Origin: Quercus robur | Taxonomy: Eukaryota; Streptophyta; Magnoliopsida; Fagales; Fagaceae | Reading direction: 5' to 3' | Length of the DNA: 64,000 bases | Assembly: GCF_932294415.1 (NCBI RefSeq) | Contig: NC_065536.1 | Span: 15,683,974-15,747,973, forward strand | Shown here: piece after piece, positions 34,536 through 44,900 of the stretch | Layout: the number at the start of each line of letters is the position of its first letter | Numbering within the stretch: the stretch's first letter is position 1 | Notes under the pieces: generated by a model | The model's database searches: none | Told to the model about the DNA's origin: nothing | The model's input: only the letters and a program-made list of their open reading frames with translations | Program-made: the position numbers and the translations under genes

Positions 34536-34680
34536 GGTACCACTATTACACATACAGGAGTTACATACACATTTCTTACACACAGAATGAAAGAAGTATA
34601 GTATAATGGTGGTACCAAAAATTTGTTGCAATAACTTAAATTGAAAAATCATTGCAATAACTTGATACTAATTATTTTTG
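34472..34680. repeat. Foldback element: 77-bp inverted repeat with 55-bp loop
   Basis: The arms 34472-34548 and 34604-34680 are reverse complements with only about three differences. The arm ends in TTGGTACCACNATTA next to the loop. Two more copies of the inner segment (CAACAAATTTTTGGTACCACCATTATA) follow in direct orientation at about 34681-34745. The structure overlaps the right end of repeat block copy 2. It resembles a foldback MITE but I see no clean target duplication. Confidence 0.85.
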
Positions 34681-35035
34681 CAACAAATTTTTGGTACCAC
34701 CATTATATAAGTTATTGCAACAAATTTTGGTACCACCATTATATCATATACCTTATTACACACAAAAGTTACATACACCTCATTTTTGAATTAAAATTGT
34801 GACTTAACACCCCTTGTGTTTTTATCAAACTCACAGACACTTTGGCCACTCTCACCACTTGAAATTGCTAACCCTAGTTCCATCTCCAACCAACCACACA
34901 TTGACTTAGCTCACAATGCTCTTTACTCAAACCCCTCTCTTTTAGCTTTAACTTAGCTAACACTTTTGGCCTTTAGAGTAGCTTCAAAATGGGCTGAGAT
35001 AATGTTTTTTTTTTTTTTTTTTTTTTTTTCCAAGC

Positions 35036-35390
35036 ATATGACTTTTGACGTTGGTGATGGTGTTTGAGTTAGGTTTTGGCAATGACTCGTGGTGTGCACA
35101 AAATCCTTTAAAGGAGTTGTATTTGGACTTGTTTACTTACTCGGTTAACAAGGAAGCCTCGGTTTCTAATTTGCTGATTACCATTTACCATGCAAGTGGA
35201 GAAGGAATGAGTTGGAATGTTTCCTTTACAGGTTGTTGCATGATTGGGAACTAGATTCAGTGACATCCATCTTTACCCTATGGCGGGAGGGGGTCTTTAA
35301 TTGGGAATGATATTTAATTTTGATGCTTGTTCATTCTATAAGGCTCTTTGTGGTACGGGTGGCATTCCTTTCCTTGAAATAGTTTTTTTT
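35036..35390 (+). mobile_element. LINE fragment (region between RT and RNase H)
   Basis: The translation contains FELGFGNDSWCAQNPLKELYLDLFTYSVNKEASVSN. This matches the LINE pattern of a GNG..-x-FW-x-D-x-WCG-x-x-PL segment that follows the RT thumb. The continuation MSWNVSFT, then a frame change to DWELDSVTSIF, also fits. It is a decayed internal fragment of a LINE family different from the other copies here. Poly(T) runs flank it at 35007-35029 and 35382-35409. Confidence 0.6.
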
Positions 35391-35409
35391 TTTTTTTTTT
35401 TTTTTTTTT

Positions 35410-36156
35410 GGTGAGGACCAGCGCTTGGGGTAAAATCCTTATTATTGATAATCTCATTAATAAGGACTTCTCTTAATGGGTTGGTGTGATTTGTCTAGGG
35501 GCAACTGTGATTTCATTTATGTGTGATGTGAAGTTTTCTTAATGTTTAGAGTTTAATGGGTAATGCTAGTGATAGTTCATCCTTATTATTTGCGTGGAAG
35601 AATTAGTTTGGAAAACATTCCTCAATAGTTTAGAATTTGGTGTCATCGAATTTGATGTGGTTAGTGTGAAGGGAGAGTGCATTTTTTGCATGTTTCAAAA
35701 TGTAGAGACAGTGGCTGAGCCTGGAAGATATGATTTTGGGGGGCAAATAAAAATTTGATGAATAAGTAAATCCTTTTAAATTCCATGTTCCTATACATAT
35801 GGTAATATAAAGGAGGATATAGATTAATTTAAAATATAAAGTATAACACTAATATGTCTACTACAATTTTAAAAAAATTAATAATTAAATTTGATTCGTG
35901 CTTTACCGACTGGGATTAATTTCCTTATGCAAATAGGATTCGGTCAAGGCTTAACCGACTTAGGGCAACATATAGTGGCAATCCAAGCCACACTTGGAAA
36001 GCCACTCACTTAACACTATTCAATACCGAAAAGGAGTAGGATTCTCTTCTTATATAATTTGAATTTCATACACATTCATTCACGCTATTTTGCTTCTCAA
36101 TATCTCTATCTCTCTCATTCCAACGTTGTTTTGCTGCTCTTCTCTCTGTGGAAGTC
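35410..36156. other. Intergenic DNA upstream of the J-domain gene
   Basis: No gene is visible. The last 100 bp before the J-domain start are pyrimidine-rich (CTCTATCTCTCTC and TGCTCTTCTCTCTG), as expected of a leader. TATATAATTT at about 36051 could serve as a TATA box. Confidence 0.4.
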
Positions 36157-36729
36157 ATGACAGACCTTATGTTAAGGTGGGCTGAACACGAATGGATTGA
36201 AGGGAAAGATAAGAATGCCTATGAACTGGCAAAGACGGCGAAATATTTTGACCCATACTTTGAAGGGGTGGACAGATACGTCACTGCGTTATCTATCCAC
36301 CACGCGGGCGAGTTTGACAAGAACAAGCTTGGTTATACCGACCTCTATGCACTCCTTGGCTTCAAGACTGCTGATCACCCATCAATCACTCATAACTCCA
36401 TCAAAGAAAGGTATACTGAGTATGCAATGTTGGTGCATCCCAACGAGTTTTCCTCCCCAATGGCGCATGGGGCTCTCAGACTCATGGACAAGGCGTGGGC
36501 GGTGCTGGGTAACGAGCAAAGGAGAGAGGACTATGACGTTTGTGTTGGTCTACGTAGACCAAAGCCAAAGAATATTGATAAGCCAGAGACCACTACTGAG
36601 ACCTCAATTGCTGCTGCTACTGCCCAAACTGATGATCAGAGGCCAAAGGTTGGGATGAAAAGATGTGCTCCTCTTACGGCTACGGCCGACGAAAACATGG
36701 GTCGGATGGTGCGTCATAGAAGGGTTTAG
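36157..36729 (+). CDS. Intronless J-domain protein with HPN in place of HPD, 190 aa
   Basis: The ATG at 36157 opens MTDLMLRWAEHEWIEGKD. Residues 1-50 match the N-terminal helical segment of the large plant DnaJ proteins that carry DUF3444. A J domain follows at about 61-127 (YTDLYALLGFKTADHPSITH to LGNEQRREDYDV). The HPD tripeptide that J proteins need to stimulate Hsp70 ATPase is HPN (94-96). Helix III and the terminal YD are kept. The C-terminal 60 residues are Thr/Ala/Lys-rich with no DUF3444 domain, so the protein is short. A single exon, pyrimidine-rich leader and open frame suggest either a real small gene or a retained duplicate. Without HPD it is unlikely to act as an ordinary co-chaperone. 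Confidence 0.72.
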   Translation: MTDLMLRWAEHEWIEGKDKNAYELAKTAKYFDPYFEGVDRYVTALSIHHAGEFDKNKLGYTDLYALLGFKTADHPSITHNSIKERYTEYAMLVHPNEFSSPMAHGALRLMDKAWAVLGNEQRREDYDVCVGLRRPKPKNIDKPETTTETSIAAATAQTDDQRPKVGMKRCAPLTATADENMGRMVRHRRV

Positions 36730-36800
36730 ACTAAGGCCAACTACGGCCGACGACAACATGGGTTGCTGGAGCGTCCTAGAAGGGTTTAGCCTAAGGCCAA
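36680..36800 (+). repeat. 60-bp tandem duplication over the stop codon of the J-domain gene
   Basis: CTACGGCCGACGA(A/C)AACATGGG opens copies at 36680-36740 and 36741-36800. They differ at several bases and by one indel. The first copy encodes the last residues and the stop; the second lies in the 3' UTR. The unit is GC-rich against an AT-rich background. Confidence 0.88.
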
Positions 36801-37179
36801 CCCTAGTCCATGATTCATTCTTTTAGTTTTCTTGCAAAAGAAACGAGTTTCTTGGTTTCTTGGTTTCAGTTTACTATGAAGAATATATAGGACTTGAGGG
36901 GTTTCATTATGTGTCTAAAAGATCTGAATATTTTGTAAATTTCCTTTTGAAATCAATGGAATTGTATGGTGTTTCATGTTTCATTTATGTTTTTCTTATA
37001 GAATAGATTTGCCATGGTTTTAATTGCATCATGGTTTTAATTGCATCATTAAAGTGCTGCAATTAATTTTGAGTTTATTTAGATCATATTGTCCATTATG
37101 GAACGGAATAACAGTATAATTTGTCAATGGCCTTGAAATTCGGCTGTACTTTTCTTCAATGTAAAGATGTAAAGATATT

Positions 37180-38155
37180 AGATTGTGAAAGCTCACTTGG
37201 TGTGTAAAACACTAGTGAATGTTTAGATCCCTAATTACAAAATAACCAACACAAACTTATATTCAAACAATGTATGTGTGAAATATGAAATATAAGCAAT
37301 ATGCAATTAAACAAACTATTTTACCACATAATTAATCACAAACACACTGGCAAGTGTTATTGAAAAGGAAACCGAAAAACTCTGCGAAAAATCTCTCCAC
37401 CGCCATCCAAGCCGTAAAATGATCCACTAGAAAATTAGTTGGGATACATGAATAGCAATAGACCCTCCAAGCCTAATCTGTCTGATGCATCTAAGCCCTC
37501 CAAGTTTCTTACTCCAACAGGATTACGCCTAACCTTATCTTCTTTAGGTTTTCGAATCTCGCAATAAGCTCCATATTGCATCTGCCATCCTTAGCATCTT
37601 CCAATGTTTCCCAAACTCCAAAAACACTCTCAACACTCTAAATGTGTGTGAGTTGTGTTTGTGTATAAATCTCCTCTCAATGGATATAACAATGGGAGAG
37701 GGAAGAAGAAGAGACTAGAAAGATTTCTCTTTAAAAATGAGTAGCTCTCTTTGTAATAAAGTTAGTGTGTTGTAGAAACCTTTCTTAGGGTTTTTCTCTC
37801 TATAGTCTCCTCACAATTTCTATGGGTAATGAGGGTATATATAGTATGAGTGATGAAAATACGAAAAGTCACTATTTTCAGTAAAACAGGAGAATTTCGC
37901 GATTCACTCGCAACTGGTGCAAGTCGCGAATCCAAGTTGCAAGTTAATCTCCTGGACAGGCTGTACTAAATTGGACACCTGGCCTAACTGTTCACATTCT
38001 TGCATGTGCTTCTCTTGTGACCTTCAGCTATCTTAATCAAATCTTCACCACTTGATACTAAACCCATTACAAATAAATCCCACAAAAATACAAGAAAATA
38101 AATTTGTTCAATTACAACACTATTTGTCATGAAATAAGCCAACACTAATGTTATG
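37180..38155 (-). mobile_element. Unclassified dispersed repeat, possibly LTR-derived
   Basis: The block differs from its surroundings: it is less AT-rich, has no coding frame, and is bounded by TGTGAAAGC at about 37187 and AGCCAACA at about 38152. These would read TG...CA as the ends of a solo LTR. No target duplication is evident and no partner copy lies in the window, so the class is a guess. It appears broken and old. Confidence 0.25.
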
Positions 38156-38218
38156 AGAGAAATCATAACTTAATCCCCTCATAAATTATTTTCTTTGTTT
38201 ATCATCGTTTATGGTATC

Positions 38219-38463
38219 CAACATCCAGCAAAGGACAAGCGTCTTGTTTTTCGTTAGTAAAATACATATCTTGGTAACTTCCAAAGATGAGGTGCATCCT
38301 CCAGATCAGTGAGAGATTGAGTTTCAATATTTTGGATGTGTCAACATCCAGCAAAGGATAAAGGTCTTGTTTTTCGTTAGTAAAATACATACATTAGTTA
38401 CTTCCAAAGATGACGTGCATCCTCCAGATCAATGAGAGATTGAGTTTCAATATTTTGGATGTG
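38219..38463. repeat. Two tandem copies of a 123-bp unit
   Basis: CAACATCCAGCAAAGGA begins copies at 38219 and 38342. Each ends with TCAATATTTTGGATGTG. About ten point differences separate them. The unit is non-coding on both strands as far as I can see and lies beyond the 3' end of the NHX gene. Confidence 0.9.
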
Positions 38464-38943
38464 CCAAAATGAATATGCTAATCAATCAAATTTGGGCACA
38501 GCTTCGATCGGATCAATCCTTGAAAAAGGACCATCCTTCTACTCTTAAATGGCCCATATGTAATGTAAAAAACACATCAGCCTTAAGATATCAGATATCA
38601 GATATCGCATATCAAAAGATAGGTGGCTTACATTTTAAATCCTAGTGTGCGACAAAAATTACATAAACAATCACAGAAACCATAAATTACAATACATTAA
38701 ACCCTAAGTTCTTTTGTTGACAGCAAAATAATTATGATATCAAAAAATACCCCTCTGGCTTGGGGTATATGCAATCAGCTATACATGGTACATGCAGTTT
38801 ACATTATGGTACACAGCCTTCTCACTACCCTAAAGTCTGATAACAACTTTCACAAGTCGGTTCAAAGGCCTGTGGTGCTTGATCTTCTGGAAGATGTATA
38901 CAATTTACAATATAATATCGTACATCTTTGCTTGGCTGCCTTC

Positions 38944-41861
38944 TCATTCCCCTTCCCCTTGTACGAAACTCCGTTCAGTTGGTGATCCAGGAACAAATGG
39001 AACAAAACCCCGGCCACCAAATACAGGTCGCATGAAGGCATTATCAAATTTACGCCAGTAATAGTGAACTGTGTGTGTAGGGGTGGCCAGGAGTGCACGT
39101 ATGCTGCCCGGTCGTGGTATATCAAGCTCAGAATCCAGCCCCTCCCCAAGAAGTGGCACAGAGACTGATTTTGGAGTCGATGGATCTGACATCACCATGC
39201 TGGTTGTTTGTTTTGAACGAGCCAAGAACCGTATAAGAGGTTTAGTCATCAACCCAAACACCTGACCAGAATTATACATGAAGAGTGATTACCATCATTA
39301 AGAAATATTTCCTACATAAAACCCATTCATATAAAGTAGCTAACATGACTTTTGTAAATAAAACCTAAACTCTGATCAATACAACTCCCGCAAAAGCTAA
39401 AGGGGAGGGGCTGTTGGTTTTCTGGTTCCCCTCAGGAGCATTATAACTAAGACAACAACATAGAAAAAGAGGACGCAGCCAATTACACTGATTTGAACTA
39501 AATGGAGCAATTATATCCTTGGTACACAAGGATAGTTAACACTCTTATAAGTTCTTAACCAAAAGATGAAATAAAAGAACAACCAAAATGGCAAGCATCA
39601 TCATATTCTCTCAACTTTTCTTTTCATTGTAGACCTAGTCAGCTAATTCACAGCAAATTACAAATCCTTGCCATATCAAGAGGTCAAATCACTATATTAA
39701 CATGAATTCATATATAACCAAACTCTGACTACATAAACAAGTTTGAAAATCGAGGGGCCAACCAGATACGCACAAAAATTAGTGCAGCAGAACAAATGGC
39801 TTAAATAATATTTACCGTTAGAGAACCCGTTAAATCCAGTAAAAGCAATTTCATAATCACAAAATAGGCAGAAGATGTTTAGCAAAAAAATAGGGAGGAG
39901 ATGTCTCACCACTGTGCTGAAGAGAACAACAGTTATGGTGCTGGTGATCAAGATTGCATTCGCTCGCAATTGAGTATGCCCTAATCGTGTGAACTGCATT
40001 TTGAAAAGTAAATTTTTTACTGAACAATTTCATCTGCACCATCATCTCTCTCTATCTCAAAAGTATGCACTGTTTTACATGAAATTGTAAGCATGTTCTT
40101 ATTTTACTGAGGATAGTGTAAAGACGAACTGAAATTTCCCACAGTTCATATTATTCTTAACTTTTTTGTGTGACTTCTTATTTAAATTCAAGGTCTTTTG
40201 GCCACAAATAAAACAGCATGTCCATATCTTACCTGATTATAAGCGAGTGCCATAGACACAGCACCTCTCATGAGACCAGCCCACCATATTACCACCTACA
40301 AAAAGAAAATTGTTGGCATGTCTTGGTAGATCAATAAAGTAGGAAAGGAAGAAAATAATACTGTGACAGAAACAGAGCACATACTTGCTTCCTGAGGCTG
40401 AGTTTCTCACTTTGATTTTTTTTAAATAGGTTGATTAAGAATGATAGGGGGAAAACAAAAGCTGCTCTTCCAACCATTATCAGAACTATCAGTATTGAAC
40501 TCACTGCCACTGATGTTCCGGGACTGCAAAAGGCAAAATCAAGCATGCATGCTTTTACATTTTGTTTGAAAAATACATACTATTATTCCTAATAGCTATT
40601 ATGGTTCAATAAATCAAGAAATCATAATTGCAAGGACTTGCTAGTATTTAGATAGTACCTGTCACTAACAAATCTCCACTTTTCAATGTCCAAGGCATCC
40701 ATTCCAACATAAAGGAATATAAAAGTCTCAGCAACAAATGACAGGGTTGCAAAAGCATGCCTGCAATAATTTTTAGACAAAATTGAAGTATTAGGTATAT
40801 GACAAATTGACCTTTCTATACACAGACAAATGGGTTCAAATGGTCAGAATAACTTCTAAGATCACATACTTGGTAGTAACTCTTGAACCTTCAGTTACAT
40901 TGTGCCAGGTGTAATGGGACATCACAATCCCACAAAAGAACACAGTGAGAATGCCACTTAAATAGAACAACTGCAGAACAGATCAAATATACCAGCGTCT
41001 TAGTTATATGACCAATAATTAGCAATCTATCAAATCTACATAGAGCACTTGAAACTTGGAAAGTCAGGGAAGAAAACAAAGAAATGCCATAAAGCTATTA
41101 GAAACCTTACTTCAGCCAACATATATGAAAGGTATGCCATGAGCATCATTAGAGCAACTTCTCGATCAGTTGAGTGCCTGAGTGTCAGATAAAAAATTAT
41201 TTTAGTCAAATATTATACATGATTCTAACATACTCCTTACCTACAGCAGTTTTTTTTTTTTTTTTTTGGGAGGGTGGAGGCCGGGAAGGGGGAGGGGAGG
41301 GGGATCAGGCTGAAAACTAGGGCACCATTCTACGGATTAGTTATCAGTCACCATAGTCTTTGTCATGAAACAGTTTCAATAAAATTCTTATTTTATGTTT
41401 GATTAACTCAACCACTGATCCAACTGACATAGACAAGAAGGCACCTCGTTAGTTTGACCAGTTCCCTTTCAACATAGAAAAGTCAAATGAATGATATAAA
41501 GATCAGAAAAGGCATCTTCATACTATGAGACTTGGCCCAGTTTCAGGATTAACAAACAATGAAATACTATTATCAGAATACTAGTAAATGCAGCATGCCA
41601 ATGAGCTCTAGCTCAACTAGGACATCCTCCCCAGCATCAGGAATTCAAGACCCACCATGTGTGTAAGTTACCAATTAAGCATAATTAAATACAAGTAAAT
41701 GCAGCATGAGATCATTCCAATTCAGACAACATACCTGCCAAAATATAGCTTTTTGATGATGTAAGCACTTAATAGCCCAGTCTGCAAAGGGAAAGAGGTA
41801 TGTCATACCATAGTAGAATAGCACATTAGCAGAACAGTCTTAGTTATTCACCCATACAAAG

Positions 41862-41914
<53 letters not shown>

Positions 41915-44900
41915 GTTACCATCGCCCCTAGCAATGTGCTTGTGGCAAACAAATAAAGGAGGTTTCCAGTGAAATGCAAAGCAATACTGGGGTCAATTTT
42001 AGTGACGTCAAAGCTCTGGATCGCATTGAAAAGCACCACAGATGTGGCATCATTTACAACACCCTCCCCGAATACAAGACTGTAGAGTAAAGGTGTCTCA
42101 TCCTGATTAAGCACCTGCACCATTACACGAGAGGGGTTAAGTTTTTAAGAGTCAGTGCCTTCAACTGTTTGAAAAATCTACTACAATGACAACATCTTCC
42201 ATACCTGCAATGTGCATACAGAATCCGTTGCAGCAAATATTGCACCAATGGCTGAAAGAATAAATGAATATAATAAGGACCAAATAGAGAACAAAGTTCA
42301 TAGAAACAGAAAGGAATGACAGAGGCAGTACCTAGATAATCCCCTATGTCCAATGAACCAATATCCATTTTTTTGAAGATCTGAATAACACCTGAGAGAA
42401 GAATCAGAATTTTACAGTCAGAAAAAGATAATCAAATTTTAAATCACTTAAACTATGTGCTTTTTTGGCTAGGACAAACATACTTTAGCCATATCAAATA
42501 TGTACTTGCAACAAACAGGGGGGAAGATAAATAAACTTGAAAGAAAAAGAATGTATGTATTTATGCTAAGATACTCATCCATTTTGTCCTAAGCAGCTCA
42601 CTTAGATAAATTGAACTTTTAAATGTAAATACATCGCACTCTTTTCACCCTTTCAAACAAAATGAATTACTGACATAGTGCTTCCATAAACCATCTCTGA
42701 ATATAAAGACAAAGTGCCTAGACCAAATCAAACACAAAGATTGCAGAATAAACTGTAAGGATATGAGAATTGCACTTCTTACAAAGTGAAATTTGATAAT
42801 CCAACAATTGAAACACATTCAAATTTATTAATTCCAATAAATAAGCAATGATACTAGTTACCAAGAACCTCCCTAAATGTCCCTAGTTAATTCAACTTAA
42901 CAAGACTATTTAAAGACAGCTAGACATACATTGTTTCTTCTGCTAATATCTTAACAGCACATTCTCTAAAATCATAAGGTATTGGAATGTGATTATTTGC
43001 AGACTTGTACCTTCTGGGACATTAGTCTTGCAAATATCAATAAAATTGATCAGTGCCTATCTCCCTTGGCAGGGGATTACTGCTTATGTGACATAGAGAG
43101 TGAGTCAGAAGCTTCAATGGGGAACAGAAAGACATCAAATGCTAGCATGCAGTTACTCTTCAAGAAAATGTTAGTATGCAGTAGGAAAAGTTTCTAAAAT
43201 GAATCATTTATTTTCACTTGTTGATTTGAAAGACCATATTAAAGAATTGCAAAATTGCTAGAGGACTGTTAACTAGAGAGCAAGAAATAGAGTGAATGAC
43301 AGATCATCATAGATGACTGATTTGATTGAGTAAGAAAAGCAGCCTTTGCAGCCACAATCTATCCTACAATAGAAAGGAACAAACAGCATTTTTTGTAACT
43401 GATTTCTGCATATAAATGATATATCTTAAAAGAATATAAAAGACAAAAATGAGTGAAATGTATCAGCACCAAAAATCTGGCTGATTGTGCTTGAGACACA
43501 GATTTGTGCTGAGTGGGCTTGCTGGTTAGGTTCAAAGCAAGTTACAATTCATTCCAAGTAGATGCTTCCTCCAATAGATTGGTTAATATTGAATACAGGT
43601 GGCTCTCTTACCACTGAAAAAGGGGGTTCAGGTGGTGCTTTGAGGAGACCATGATGGCAGCTGCTCATGAATTTGCAGCCACATTTGGGGCTAGAATTGT
43701 ATGACAGCATGACTTGGAAGTTCAACACTGGTTAGGTTTTAACTGTTCAGAGAAGCATAAGAAGGTACATACTACTGACTCCATGAATGCCAGCCATATT
43801 TTGAATGTGATAAGATGCCTAGCCTAAGAAATTGTACAGGAACTATTGGCTCCCTTAGTAATCTTGTAGATTAGCGATGTTGCCATCTATCAGAGAAGTC
43901 ATAGCTTGGCGGATATACAGCCAATAAATATTACTGTATAGAAAGTAGGATAGACAATTTGTGTTTTATAGAGATTCCAAGAAAGCTTTAGTCATCTTTT
44001 TCTTTTCTTTTTTTTTTTCTTTTTTTTCTTTTTTTTTTTTTGAGAAAAGAAAGCTTTAGTCATCTATGTGAAGATATTAGTCAATGGGCAAAAAATATAG
44101 GTACAATTCCTTAGATACAATGCATTAGGTTCCCCAGTTAAATTCAAACACATGGTTACATTGACCAATAAAACACAAATAATGTTATCTTTTCCAAGAA
44201 TACTTACATCCAATGGAACTATGTATTTAACTTTTTTAGAAGAACTATGTATTAAAATTTAATTGGAGAAACTGATGTATTGCATCAAATTCAAAACTTC
44301 TTTTTTTCATCCCTAAACTTTTAAAACATTACACTTTCTGCCCTTCCGTCCACTTTTGTGAATTTTTATCGTACCTGTCTAACTAGGTAGCACTATTTTT
44401 AGCATTAGAGAATCTAACAAGATCATTACAGTGAAAAATAGTAATAATAATATGTACACACAAGGTGAAAACATATGTATTTAAATTTGTTTCTGTCCCT
44501 AAAGCTTGCATCACATCCAAAAGTTCTTTTTAATACCTAAACTATTAAAACATTACACTTTCTCTCCTTTCGTCCACTTTTGTTAACTTTTATCCTACCT
44601 TTCTAACTATGCATCACTATTTTTAGCAGTAGAGAATCTCACATATCTAACATGATCATTACATTAATAAATAAATAAATAAGCACACACATGAGGTGAA
44701 AACATTTGTATTTAAGTTTGCTTATGTCCCTAAAGTTTGAATCAAATTCAAAAGTTCATTTTTAATCCATAAACTATTAAAATGTTACACTTTCTGTCCT
44801 TTTGTCCACTTTTATCCTACATTTCTAACTAGGTAGGATTAGAGAATCTGACATGTCTAAAATGATTATTACATTTTAAAAAAAAATAGTACATGCATGA

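Noticed and set aside
36197-36658. 153-codon frame overlapping the J-domain gene
   Set aside because: It is an out-of-frame shadow; the other frame carries the J-domain pattern.
37180-38155. Solo LTR with TG...CA ends
   Set aside because: The ends fit but I see no matching 5-bp target duplication and no second copy, so it stays an unclassified repeat at low confidence.
38697-38706. Telomere-like TAAACCCTAA
   Set aside because: A single occurrence without tandem copies is chance.
43560-43740. Possible RNase H-like words (NTGGSL, GGSGGAL) in NHX intron 4
   Set aside because: Only two short words match, with no consistent frame; too weak to call a LINE fragment.
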